64,000 nucleotides of DNA from Fasciola hepatica (taxonomy: Eukaryota; Platyhelminthes; Trematoda; Plagiorchiida; Fasciolidae), in contig CANUEZ040000193.1 in NCBI GenBank assembly GCA_948099385.1, positions 4,414,501-4,478,500 of the forward strand, in the 5' to 3' direction. Made by a program: the position numbers and the translations under genes. The notes beneath the pieces were generated by a model, which was given only the letters and a program-made list of their open reading frames with translations, was not told the DNA's origin and made no database searches. Of the stretch, positions 1 through 11,304 are shown in pieces; positions within the stretch are counted from its first letter, which is position 1; each line of letters starts with the position of its first letter.

Positions 1-641
1 TCATCTGGATAAAAGCTGGATTAGTCACCGTTAATTTAATTTCTACTGCTGACTGGGCAATCGAGTAATACAACGTCCCTGAACAGTGCTGGAAACACCG
101 CCACGCACACGTTTCCCGAGAACCTCTATGAATAATTTGGAAAACATGCAATCCGATCATGCCAAGGCTTGTCCGGCAGGTGACGCTCCTCGTGTTTCAG
201 TGGTCGAGGTGTTAGGACAACAAACTGGAATACTGAACTGACGGAAACAGGCTTGTGCAACCTGTTGGAATGTATGGAATCTACTGTAGGTTGGCAGCCT
301 CACAATGAGGACGCCGATGAACTAAAACTAAAACATCTGCATGGCGTGTTTCTCAGAAGTCCGCATACTTAACTGTGGCACTCGGCGCATAAATATTCCA
401 GGACAAGAGACAAATTGCTAGCTTCATAGTAGCGACAAGGCAGACCAATTTGAGAGCCACGATTTCACATTCGATACTATCAGTAAATCCAAAAGCTTTT
501 GGATCGCTTGGGAGCAGATTTCCCTAAGACTTCCTTCTGCACGTCTCGGAACCTCGACAGTGATTGCGATGATGAATTGGACGCCAATATCTAAGAGATA
601 TTAAATGAGATTGAGAAATGTGACATTCTGTCCATCGCTTG
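1..641. other. No recognisable gene; flank of a LINE fragment
   Basis: No open frame here could be matched to a known family. Since a LINE fragment begins just downstream on the plus strand, part of this stretch may be its decayed upstream portion (the endonuclease side), but no endonuclease motif could be read. Nothing else, such as tandem repeats or an RNA gene, was seen. Confidence 0.4.
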
Positions 642-940
642 GAACTGAATTGGTCTCACAAGTCCCTCGGAGGAGTCAACGCGAGACATCCTAGTAAAAG
701 ACGCTTACCAGAATGGATTTCTGGAGACTCGTCCAAGCTCTCAGCCGAACAAACGAAGCCCAGATATAAGGAAATGGCGAGAACTACAGACTGCAACGGG
801 GAGCTTCGCTCTCCGTTAGGCCTGATTTTACGCGATACTTGATCGAAGTGGCTGAAGCCGTGGAGACTGCAGCATGGGTTAGTGATTTCAACAGGCTATT
901 CCACCTCATCCCCAACGCATCGGATATGCGTTGCAAGTGA
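642..940 (+). pseudogene. Non-LTR retrotransposon fragment, linker between endonuclease and reverse transcriptase
   Basis: Plus-strand translation gives WISGDSSKLS at about 705-734, followed after a frame change by RYLIEVAEAVETAAWVSDF and NRLFHLI, ending at a stop near 940. This order (tryptophan-isoleucine-serine near a leucine/arginine-rich helix, then a block with E-AA and LF-LI spacing) matches the region that joins the endonuclease and reverse-transcriptase domains in RTE-type LINE proteins. The same region is seen in the two longer RTE copies of this window, although this copy is too diverged to be the same family. It is a frameshifted relic with neither domain beside it. Assignment to LINEs is fairly likely; the exact clade is not resolved. 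Confidence 0.5.
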
Positions 941-2879
941 AAACCGTTTCTTTGCAGAGCAGCCGGCCATCTTGTACCTGAGCACACAAGAAAAACAGAG
1001 TGATGAGTAGAGCAGGTCGATAGGTGGCTCAGCCGACCATGGACACACAAACTCCAGTTCTCGCGGAGCAGTACAATGTCGGCTGCGATATGGTAATACT
1101 TTCGACGAAATTAGTTTTGTACAGCATGAAAGTCAACACTCATCTAACTTTTTTCAGAAGCTTATAGCCCGATAGTCAATTGTTCAAAAAGTTTTCTTTG
1201 AATTTTAGGCCTCTGGGTTTGGAGACTTCCATGATGATCGCTTGATCACCATCCGTCACCTGTTCCTTTTCATTTACAGTAATCGCATTAGAACTTATCG
1301 CATCCCCTGGAACTATCCAATGCGCATCTACAATGTATAATTTAGCACTTTTTCTATCTGACAAAATGAAATGCATCGAGTGAACTCACAGAACCTGGCT
1401 TTCTTCTCAGTAGTAGTTTCCCCCTATTCATCTCATTTTCGCGAAAATCAGTTGTGCTCTTTTTCGACTGATAGTTGAGTTTGCTAGCCTAATGGAATCC
1501 TCGATGCAATACAATGAAATACAGGTTTGTTCTGTTCAGATAACCATTACTATGCATTGTGTGTGGTTGCTTTGATTGCTATCTCATGGCGGCAATCTCA
1601 CAAGGAAATAATGGAGGAGAAGTGAGTATGATACGAAAACCACGTTATTGGAATTAGGTCGATGGAGAAAGTTTGCGGATGCAATGGCCGAACTAATCGC
1701 GGCATCTAGCCATATCTCTCAAAGTATCTAACCATTGAGTGGCAGGGTCTCTTGAACCTCGCCTAGAAAGTCTAACTTGCCCCACAAGAACACATCTATT
1801 AGTCAGACTTTCGATTCAGTAGTAGTATGCAAGGATCAGTGTCTCCCGTGGGATTTGCTCGTGTTTGATTTTCAAAAAACAAAAATAGAGGGAACTCCAT
1901 GAGTACAATGACTCAATGAGTGCAACAACAGGACCATACAAATGCATTATTCGAACTCCAGTATGACTGTTAACAGCCTTCTAACTTTACTGCTCCTCCT
2001 CAACGAAAGGAACACTGTCGCCAGTGTTATTTACTACTTCACTACACACAAACTGAGTGTATTCGATTCTCATTATGAAGGACATTTTACAAGACCACGG
2101 TCAGTCAATGAAGTACAAGACCTCCCATTCCGCTTGGTCCCGTTAGCAGGGTCACAGAAAAGAGAAATATTATTGGTGCACACGTTGCCGGTGACTGTGT
2201 ATCTGCCTTTGTGCGTGTGCCATCGTGTGGGTAATTTGCTTAACTGTGGTGAAGAGGCGGAAGTGGTGCGACTGCAAACGCGCTTATTAGAAATGTGAAC
2301 GATCAAACACGTACATCAAAGGACCGTATGCGCATGTGCATCAATATAGTCAGTTGAGTACGGATCAATACGAGTACGGAACAAACGAGAGTGGATGGCA
2401 CAGTGAGGAAGAGGAAATATTCAGCTTGGTAGAAATTCCGAACCTGGACAGTCATGCGTTGCAAAACATTTCTATACTCGGTCTACGATGCAACCTGCTC
2501 ACAGCAGACAGTTATCCACTAGGGTCTTGCTCGGTACCACACCTGAACTATTTCAAACGATCTCCACTCTTTATTGTTATGCACCATACACAGGGAATTG
2601 AAGAAAGAGAACCGAGGTGCAATATTCTTGACTGCTGGGGCCGTTCATTGTGTTCGCCAATTAAAAATATCGCATACACGAGAGCTTGTGCTGCAAATCC
2701 GCTCAACAACTTGAAGGCTCTGTTATACAGCAACGCAATTCCGGTCCGTTGGCCAAATTCCATTTTCTAGTCTGTGGTCCCAGTAGGAGGTTCGTGATTT
2801 CGTCCCGACACTAAAAACACAAGATCAGAAGTGTTACTTTCGTGACCAATCAAGGATCCAATTGAAGAAACTCGTCATT
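941..2879. other. No recognisable gene; two medium-length open frames
   Basis: Two plus-strand frames without stops lie at 1,942-2,298 and 2,336-2,770. The first begins with a leucine-rich hydrophobic stretch and the second has a run of glutamates near its start. Neither matches a family I know, and no splice sites or promoter elements decide whether they are used. Because a Ty3/gypsy relic begins immediately downstream, they could be decayed gag sequence, but no zinc knuckle was found. I do not call them genes. Confidence 0.3.
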
Positions 2880-4374
2880 GCCGATATGCGTCACCGATGC
2901 GGCAGATGAAACTTCTCCTGATGACTTTTTCACGTTTGCCGAGGCCCGGTTGACGCGCGAGCAATCCGTTGACGTACTCGATAAGACGGCTGAACAGTCC
3001 GTACTGTACTTCCAATACGTTTGTCAGCCTGTTTCACAGCCGATCAAATAGATGACTCCCTAACACAAACCCAGTGCAAATCCGCCTACGCTCCACGTAC
3101 CACATCCGTCATGCAGTATGCTGTTCTTGTGGGTAATAGGTCCTATTCGCAAAGTGTGCCGCTAATCACAGTGCAATGTGACGATTGCCACCACTAAGGA
3201 TCCGAAAACCGATGACAATCCGGTATACACACTGAAGATTTCGAGTGAATCGTGTACAGATCACTCCAGTTTCACCGAAACATGGGACGTCGATTCATGG
3301 TGAGTATCAGGAACTGCTTGTCCATTATTCGGAAATCCGTATTTGACATGACTCTACCCAGTGCATCCATTTAACACACTGATGTGCGCACTCCCGGTGT
3401 TACACATCGTCGACTTCCACTGTTGCGCGAGACTACATTGATGGCTCGTTTGGAAAGTGAATATATTCTGATACACTTCCCGATTACCATAGACAGTCCC
3501 TTGATGTAATTTCTTGAGGCCCCGCGTACATTGGAGTAGTGGGCAACAATCCGAAAGGCATCCAGTATTTCGGTGGATCAGATTGTTCTCCAGCAGTTGA
3601 TCGCACAATGCTCGAATAATGAAAGCGCCATGGCACTTGAGCCCACGAAGTTGTGAGTCCGTGTTGATGCGGAGCTTCTGGAGCACTCAGTGTTGCCGTA
3701 TGGTCAGGGCGAAGTTGTTCTGAAGATGCTATCCCAAATGGAACAAGACGGTGTCATTGTGTGTGTGTGTCTCCATCCACTTGGGTGACTCCGATTGTGG
3801 TGGCGATGCTAAGTGATGCGGTAACCAGCGACTTTTCTTGAATCCATGCTCAAAAAGATGCTCGGCAACCACGGTGGAACCGAAGAACTGCCGATAATGC
3901 ATGCTCGACAGCAAGTGTTCCTGAAAAATTGATCTGGCTAAGGCATGATTGTTGTTGTTGTTTGGTTGCACTGCTTTCAGACCACTTGGGTGTGAATAAA
4001 ATGAAGTCACTGGCTTGACAGATGTGTTGGTGGCCAAAATTGGATGCGAACAATTGCACTGTGGCAATGAACCCTTAGTCCGAAAGCAGAGGTTTCACGC
4101 AGACTTTTTGTCTCATTCGTGAACGTACATCAAGCCCGTGTACTGAGTGACTCCTATTTCAAATGGTTAGAAGTATTCCTGATCAGTTTACCAAACAACT
4201 TGTTTGTAATCCAGGTTTCACGGTACCGCCTTAGCTAAGAAGCAACACGTCGAGTACTGGTCACCGACAACAAGGATCCATTTATTCCTCCAAACGAAAC
4301 GACGGCCTCAGCGGCCGAGCCATATCCACCAGGAGGAGAGCCGAAATAACTAGAAGCTCTTGAAGGAGGAGAGA
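2880..4374 (+). pseudogene. Ty3/gypsy LTR retrotransposon, internal region, left copy (heavily deleted)
   Basis: A decayed gag-pol region reads left to right on the plus strand. Near 2,915-3,050 it gives FFTFAEARLTREQ and a following block of the gag-to-protease region. At about 3,590-3,770 comes the start of reverse transcriptase: LLEHSVLPYGQ, then LSQMEQDGVIV, which corresponds to the 'polybasic-proline ... E-GI/V' start of gypsy reverse transcriptases. At 3,990-4,060 the zinc-binding N-terminus of integrase appears (GHLGVNKMK ... WWPKLDAN), and near 4,255-4,275 the second integrase aspartate is kept in LVTDN. Compared with the right copy at 36.6 kb it lacks most of reverse transcriptase/RNase H and the rest of integrase. 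A purine-rich tract at 4,362-4,374 leads into the LTR. Many stops; not functional. Confidence 0.8.
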
Positions 4375-4818
4375 TGTGATGATTTAGCGAGCGACACACA
4401 TGATAAGGCCAAGTTCATTTTTGTTGCCGCAATGGCGTTTAGGATCCTCAACCAATTACGATCACCGCGGACGGGTAGAGCTGAAGCCTTATGTGATTGA
4501 TCAAATACTTATATGCATGGCAATGTATACAAATCAGTTCTGGAATAAAATAATTGTGCTACTCCGCAGCATTGGCATTCTTGCTATTTCGGATTACGTG
4601 GTTTCGGTTGGGAGCAATTACAACACATCCTATCAGCATGGATGTTGCATATATTACAAGAAAACGTTTTATTTTCTCGCTCTCTCTTTCTCGCTGGTCG
4701 GACTTGAGACTAATCATTTAAACTGGAAATCGTTACAGAGTTTCGGTGGTTATCAATGTGTAGTTGAGTTTTACATGATGCAGTATCATGTGAAGCACGC
4801 AGCTTTGGTTCAATTAAA
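4375..4818 (+). repeat. 3' LTR of the left Ty3/gypsy copy
   Basis: The sequence starts with TG directly after a purine-rich tract (gaaggaggagaga), the usual junction for plus-strand priming in LTR elements. It aligns by eye over its whole length with 39,378-39,812, which sits in the same position after the right gypsy copy. The exact 3' end is uncertain because both copies have decayed; homology fades near 4,818. No matching 5' LTR was found upstream, so the element was truncated on its left side. Confidence 0.7.
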
Positions 4819-5469
4819 TAATCTGCATTGAAGTGGCACAGCGTCTATCCATGAACCACATATTATGCATTGCCGGTCATTCTTGTCAAGAGTATCTTCA
4901 GAGGTCTTCAGTATTCAACAACACGTATTACGCTGTTTAAACTGCTTTCAAATTGCGAGAATTTACGATTGATTTTATTCATTGCTTGTACTCTGATTTA
5001 GTATTCAGTGGATTACCGAGCTGTTCCAAATGTATAAGTCCATATTCGTCTGTATTTCTCTCAAGAATCTTGGAGGTTAAATAAGCGCTTTGTTCTAACT
5101 TTGTTGAAACTTATATAAGGTGGAAAATCACCAGCTTTCTTCAACATTCGTGTGGTCAAAACCCTCTGTAAGATTAAGTGTGGAGTTCTTTTCAGCAAGA
5201 ACAGTATCAACTACTCATTTCATATTGCATTCAACTGACTGATTTTAACTGTTATGTACGAGTTCGCATTCTTTCCAATCAAACGATGTAATATTGGTCA
5301 GCTTCCGCAACGGAATCAGTTGGACTCAAAACTAGGATACACACAGCTTTCGCCCAGTCATTTGAAACTACCAGCTTGCAAAGAAAACCAAAACATGGGT
5401 GACCGAATGTAAGGGTATCTGTTTTTCACTCAATCGCTTGTAAACCAAAATTCTGTAGTTTGGGGGTGA
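4819..5469. other. Spacer between gypsy LTR and RTE element; nothing recognised
   Basis: AT-rich sequence without a supported reading frame. The equivalent spacer in the right block (39,813-40,010) is shorter and no clear similarity was seen. Confidence 0.4.
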
Positions 5470-7029
5470 CAATGAGTTGCACATTGGTGACCTCCGAACA
5501 GGGACAGTGCAGGATCGGGTGAACCACACCAAGCTGTTTCCATATCATCCGCTTTCACTAGTCCAGCCTACTATGCGTGGACCTCCTGTCTGTTATATTA
5601 GTAAGCTGCACTACGTTACCTCGATAACCATAAGAGCATCATTTGAGACGAGACAGAATACTTACAACCAGCAGACCTCACACGACAGACCAGAAGAAGT
5701 TCTTTCACGGGTGCTTCGGTCAGTTCCTCGTGTTGGGTTAGCGCCCCACTATCTTCTGGGTCAGACGTTTGACTCAGTGAATACGGAAAGAGTATCCAAG
5801 TAAAATTTATTTTTGCGTTGTGGGCAGTCAACAAGAATGATATGCCTAAAAATCTCCATCGTTTCTTCGGGAAACACAGTTCGTATTTCTCTGCTCTTTA
5901 ACTTTCTCAACCCAATTCGGAAAAGATATGAAAGGCCACAATGAGTCGTGAACGTGGAGTTCTCAATCTCGGTACGGGTAACAAATAAGAGACAAGAAAA
6001 ACAGAATCGATTCTCCAACCTAAGCTTTCATCTCACTCAGCTGCTTCCAGCATCCGCACGCATTGACACTCGGGGCAACAGTCTGCCCTACCTGGAATAC
6101 CTCAGACGTTTAACATGGAAGTGAGTTGTGTCCTCGAAACACGCATACAAGACCCAACTTTAGTGTTAAAAATTTACTGTCTAAACTGGCTTTCCCGTTT
6201 CACTCTTCGCATGCCGGGTGATTCAGTGTCTAGTGCTTGTGGTCAGGCTAGCTTTGGCACCGTTCTCGGCATGAAAACTGAGCGTGCACTGCTCGACTGG
6301 ATTCCAATGAGCAGTCTTCCGTTTGCGGTTCGGGTGAATGGTTACATACATGTAAAAAGCACTAGACTAAAGCTTAGATGCCTGTTTTTTTCCATGTATG
6401 CCTCCAAATGACTGACTCATCTGAGGCTAAAGACGAAAATTACCATGAGTTGTATCAATTGCTCCGTAGCGTGCGTTGAACGGACATCATGGATGCTGTT
6501 GTTGATCTCAGTGTTCAAGTTGGAAGTCTATAGGAGACGGAGATAAATAAAGGAAACCGTTTTGACATTTCAATAGACCGAACGGATAACGGTGACCGAC
6601 TCTTTCAACTATGTTCCGCCTATGAACTTTTCCTAGCGAGTGTATAGTTATCGAACGAAATGCGCCACCGAGTATCCTGGAACCCTGCTGGGTCTTCACA
6701 GCTTTGGACTCAGATAGACCATATTGCTGTCGGTTAGCGCTAACGCGCATCAACTAGAAACTGCTGATCATTTTGTTCCACGTCTATTGACAATGATCAC
6801 GCAGTGGTTTGTGTAAAATTAAGTCTACCTCTCGTCGGTGGCTGAAATGACACCAAAGCCAGTAGTCCTCGGTGGCCGCTACTGGGCGATATCAAACGAT
6901 TTCTTTCCTAGCAGACATATTGTAAAATTCAAGATTGACCCTCTCTGTTTTCTTTCAATGTATTCTCTGTGTGATAATACAAAGCTGTACCGTACATGAT
7001 ACCGCTCGGATGAAAAATTGAACAACATT
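5470..7029 (+). pseudogene. RTE-like LINE, 5' region and endonuclease domain, left copy
   Basis: The part at 5,640-6,050 is shared with 40,170-40,480 and looks like the element's 5' region. From 6,115 the AP-endonuclease-type domain can be read: CVLETRIQD (the E-T-R motif; the usual S-E-T-R has lost its serine), then a block corresponding to the beta strands before ERALLDWIPM at 6,281-6,310. The frame shifts, and at about 6,570-6,750 a degraded version of the D-N-G-D-R / T-W / D-H-I region follows. In intact elements this domain nicks target DNA so that the reverse transcriptase can copy element RNA at the cut. Several stops and frameshifts break it. The right copy at 40.0-41.3 kb preserves the same domain better. 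Confidence 0.75.
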
Positions 7030-7262
7030 CTATGCGTTCTTTAATTTCTCATTTCTCAGTATTTCTGTGCGGGTTCAGCCTATTCATTCCGTCGGGTAAT
7101 ATATTTGGCGTCGCGCAATGGATTCAAACCATAATTTCTTCTGAAATGCAACCTCTTGATGTGAGTTCCATATCTCAGCCGGTTGACGACTACATGGGGT
7201 GTTTCAGTATTTGGTATTTGGCCCGAAAGCATTTCGATGATGCGAAGAGAGAGAACTGTGTA
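7030..7262 (+). pseudogene. Remnant of a Ty3/gypsy gag N-terminus nested in the left RTE
   Basis: An open frame at 7,032-7,280 reads FGVAQWIQT and, further on, FSIWYLARKHFDDAK. The same spacing is found in the right block at 41,470-41,640 (FEQ-LHLK ... YNISHLARNHLGDAK), where it is the start of a much longer gypsy gag. The block interrupts the RTE between endonuclease and reverse transcriptase at the same place in both copies. Here the rest of the inserted element is gone and RTE sequence resumes at about 7,305. Confidence 0.6.
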
Positions 7263-7304
7263 TGCAATCTGTTTTGGTAATCCCCATAAATTTTCCGAAC
7301 CTTG

Positions 7305-8900
7305 TCTTGCCATTGACACTCCCTTCGATATCACAACTTTTCACGTGATTGTCGATGAAGTGAAATGCAAATGAACCAGATGAGTAATAAACAAATTCCA
7401 GCGGGCTCTAATTGAGGCTGCTACTCCTGTCCATGATGCAACAACCAGCTACTCACAGAAGCGATGGATATCTGCACCCTCAGCTGAGCTGTGAGATGCT
7501 CGCCGATCAATTTCTCCGGATTCCATATATGATGGAACACAGAGGTGCCTCAAACGCTAACTGATTCGAAGCCTGAGAAACGGCCGTCAGTAGTGGTGGA
7601 CTGCAAAGTACAGGGAGGTGGAAAAAGCTGCAGATATTGGCAGCAGATGCAGTCTTATCCGACTAAACTGAAACACTCGTCTTCGAAAGCCAGACTTTTT
7701 GAACTGCTCTAAGAGACGAACGGCTCACTGACACAAATTCAGGAGCTTGGTCTAGTCCGTTGGCAGAAGCATTGAAAGAAAGCAGTTCACTTGGCCTTAA
7801 TCTCCGACAGGCTTGTTCAGAAACGTCAAAGCTCAAACTCTGGTTGTAGATACATGTCCTCTGTCAGATTCGAATGTTCTTCTTGGGCTAGGCCACCTAA
7901 ATGACACGAGAGTGCTTGACCGGATGAGTTGCTCCCGTCTAGTTTCGAGGATGATGGATCATAATTGGTATTGGAGTCGATTCGGAAGGGCACAGGGAAC
8001 AAATTCCAAAGAGTTGGATTGAATTTGTCATTGGGCCAATTAACAAAAAGAATGGTGATTCCTCTTGTGGTAACCACCCGTGCGTAAGTTTAGTTAGCAT
8101 CACATCTGTAATACTTGCATTTAGCATTCCCCACTACTCATCAATCACTCGAGAACAGTGCCCGAGCAAGAATCAAGATGGGTTTAGACTTGATCGATGT
8201 TGTGTTGATCATATCTTTACTCTCCGACAAATTTTCGAACACAGGCACATATTTAGTGGGCCAAATAGACTCCTTCTTCTTGATCTCTAAGTGGTCTTAA
8301 ACTCAGTTGACCACAAAGTTTTCTGACTTTGCCTCTTGTTGAAGGGTGTACCGGAGAAATTCCGTTCCACCAAAAAGCCCCTTTTATGTGAACAGCCTAG
8401 GTCGTGTTAAGTTTTACGGTTCTCCTTCACATGAGTTCACCACGAGAATTGGTGTTCATCGAGAGTACACCCCTCTCCCTTTTTCTTTACCTTCGTGATT
8501 GACACAGCCCTAGAAACAGCACTTCTTTCAGGTGATGATAGTGGTATCAAACGCGAAAAGATGTTAGACCTTCAATATGCGAGTGACATCGTTCTCCTTT
8601 ATGAAGATCCAGGTCAGTTGCAAGCTTTTATGAGCAGCATGAATAACTGTGTAACAATGATCGGTATGCGTTTTTCAAGATGCTGTTGCAGGATTGGGTT
8701 GGTCCAACTCAAAACCATTCAAGATCTGGAGAACCTTTGACTTGGTTGATAGGTTGTTGTATAAGTTGTATAACTAATCTTCATGAATTAAAACGAACTC
8801 CGTGACTGTGGTTTGAAAGCATCGAAGTGATCGTTACAGCAAAAATAGATCATATCTAACAGAAAATGGTGGTATCTTCTAACATCTGTTACTAATTAGG
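7305..8900 (+). pseudogene. RTE-like LINE, linker and reverse transcriptase, left copy
   Basis: After LAIDTPFDITT (7,309-7,341) the linker is readable as SYSQKRWISAPSAEL (7,450-7,494) and LIRSLRNGRQ (7,563-7,592), followed by a proline/threonine-rich spacer. A frame at 7,813-8,022 covers the first reverse-transcriptase blocks (LSDSNVLLGLGHLND). Further on, a frame at 8,495-8,740 holds LQYASDIVLL, the catalytic Y-A-D-D box with its first aspartate changed to serine, and NNCVTMIGMRFS, the block after it. Similarity to the right copy ends around 8,890, taken as the element's 3' end. Numerous stops; no activity possible. Confidence 0.8.
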
Positions 8901-9540
8901 GTGGTTACAATTATTGGTTTGTAAACGGGTGCAAATCGTGGTCAATGCAACGTAATCCAGTCTGTCTATCATTTTTTTGACAGCGATGGAATCAGGATAG
9001 GCATGAAAACGTCAAGAAACAGGTTTATGTTTCTCTGGGAGAAAAAGGGAGCCATACACAGACTGCTGATAACACAGTGCTCCAAAATGCCAGCATGTCA
9101 AAACCGTCTGGCAAGAAATCGAGAACAACTTCAGATCTACCGGATCAGTCGGATTTGATGTGCGTTACAACATCATAGGCTGTCCTCACCTTGTATTGTG
9201 TTCTGTATTGTAGAAAGCACTCAAAGTTCCCAGGGAGAAAAGGCCTGTATCCAAACTATTGTTTTACCGAAAATCTTGGATACGGGTCACAAGGCTGTCC
9301 ACGCTAAATTCAAGTCAAGCAAAGTGAATACTCTATGCACCTGGAGAATTTAGAACACTGGTTATAAATACCAGTTTACCAAATAATGACAGGACATTAG
9401 CATTGCATAGCACGGGAACTGTCATCTCCCTTGGGGGTTTAACAACTGGCGGTAGTCCTCCAGCTAGTGTGCATGCCTCTCTTAATCCAGTCGCGTATAC
9501 TTGTTTGCCTCTTGCCTGCCTGCTTGTGCTCGTTACACTG
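8901..9540. other. No recognisable gene; spacer before the tandem array
   Basis: No frame with family resemblance and no internal repeat. The junction with the array is at about 9,541, where the repeated motif tttctcgggatattt first appears. Confidence 0.4.
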
Positions 9541-9712
9541 TTTCTCGGGATATTTGATCTTCCTTGAATAATTTGTACACTATGGTCAGAATATAGGAAA
9601 TGCACATTTATATATACTACTGAATTTCTTAGCTCCTGCGAGCAGGATAAATTTGGGTACTGGCAGACAATGCCAGTTACCGTATGATATTCTCATTTGA
9701 GTAGGATGAAAG

Positions 9713-9778
<66 letters not shown>

Positions 9779-11077
9779 CTACCAATGGGACGGAGGGATT
9801 GATGATCAAACACCGATTATGTCAGTTTACCATATACCCCAACGGTCGTGTTTCTGAACTATAAAAACGAACGAAATTACCTGTGACTGTGCATACTCGA
9901 CCGTTGATGAACTTAAGGATATCATGCCAGCATCACCGATGAGGGAGGTTAGTAAAGACCAGTGGCACCTTCTGCATGCGAGACGACACCTGATCCGTTG
10001 TCTGTTCACCTCATGGGATGGAAATGCCTCATTCGCAAAACTTATCTACTCCAGCTAGCGCTTGCTCCACTAATAAAATATTTTATTCAGGGACAAACCA
10101 GTACAGCAGCATCAAACAAGAAATTCTTTGTGGTTCCCACGTAGCACATTTGATCCATTTGCGGAATGATTCATAACCTGTATTCATTCCAAACAGTAGA
10201 CACGGTGTTCGAAGGATTCCGAATGGTTCAAAAATTCTGATCACTTGTGTCACTCAAGCAGGAGCAGAGTGAGATGACAGTTTAGCTCTTCTTTATTTAT
10301 CGTGCAGAGTGGTACTAACTGTCTTATCTCAGGTTCAGGCCATGTGGTCGATAAATCAAGTCAATGATCGACCTAATACATCCGATTTACGGTGAATTTT
10401 CAATACATGCGTGACTTACAGAAAGGAATTGCTTGAGTTTTCCAATTCGAAAGATAAGACCACGCTCTGATTAGTATGACATTGTATCTAGATTATAGAA
10501 CAAAATTGACTCGAAACACCAATAAGATGAGACTAAAACTGTGAAGCAAAGCAACTCGTGCACACAAATGACGTAAGAATATCGTTCAAGGTCGGTGTCT
10601 GAATTTCTCCGATGCATTCATGAGATTCAAATCTGGGTAGTTCAGTGGTGCGCGGAGTTGATAGATCATTAGAAAAATGGGAGCTGGATTGCGACCGATT
10701 GCACGCAGCCCAACATGCAACGGTCAATTGGATATCGGAATGAACAACAAGCCTTCGGATACGTTGGTGCGGTAAGCAAATGAACAAAGGTTGATCTCGC
10801 TACAAAAATATGTTTTCTAGGGACTAAGCCCAGTGGCTCGACTGGAAGTCCCCTCTGCGTTGGATGGGACGAAAAAGGACGTATACCGTGGTCTCCAGGA
10901 CCTGCGAATTATGCTCCAATGGAATATTTCCTGGGTGGTTATGTTGAAAGATAAGTTGGGGACCACAAGGCCGAGAACCTGGATGATTTGGAACATCAGA
11001 TCCAATCTCTATTCTGTGAGATTCCAACATCAATGCAGGATGCGGTTTCACATAATATGGTTCGACGACAGACCTTA
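9541..11077 (+). repeat. Array unit 1
   Basis: Pure (TA)n at 9,716-9,775. It carries private variants compared with the other units: ctgtcttatctc instead of ctgccttatctc, gatcgacc instead of gatcgccc, and tctagatta instead of tctggatta near 10,490. Being the edge copy, it is expected to escape homogenisation more than inner units. Confidence 0.9.
10865..11075 (+). pseudogene. Degenerate Tc1/mariner-type transposase, C-terminal end (unit 1; repeated in units 2-5)
   Basis: Translation from the TGG at 10,865 gives RIPWSPGPANYAPMEYFLGG, then a stop, then ENLDDLEHQIQSLFCEIPTS and MQDAVSHNMVRRQ. This follows the C-terminal pattern of IS630-Tc1-mariner DDE transposases: W-P-P-x-S-P-D-L-T-P-x-D-F-F-L-W-G, an N-L-D-D-L helix, then I-P-x-x-M and V-x-x-N-x-x-R-R. 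The position of the third catalytic acidic residue reads Asn. An upstream block (LRWMGRK) in another frame fits the stretch just before the tryptophan, so a frameshift is likely. Equivalent sequences lie at 12,393-12,603, 13,976-14,186, 15,497-15,707 and 17,020-17,230. No terminal inverted repeats were identified. Confidence 0.6.
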
Positions 11078-11254
11078 TTTCTCGGGATATTTGATCTTCC
11101 TTGAATAATTTGTACACTATGGTCAGAATATAGGAAATGCACATTTATATATACTACTGAATTTCTTAGCTCCTGCGAGCAGGAGAAATTTGGGTACTGG
11201 CAGACAATGCCAGTTACTGTATGATATTCTCATTTGAGTAGGATGAAAGAAAAC

Positions 11255-11304
<50 letters not shown>

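Noticed and set aside
4375..4818. Complete LTR retrotransposon with two LTRs on the left
   Set aside because: No second copy of the LTR could be found upstream of 2,880, so only a 3' LTR is called.
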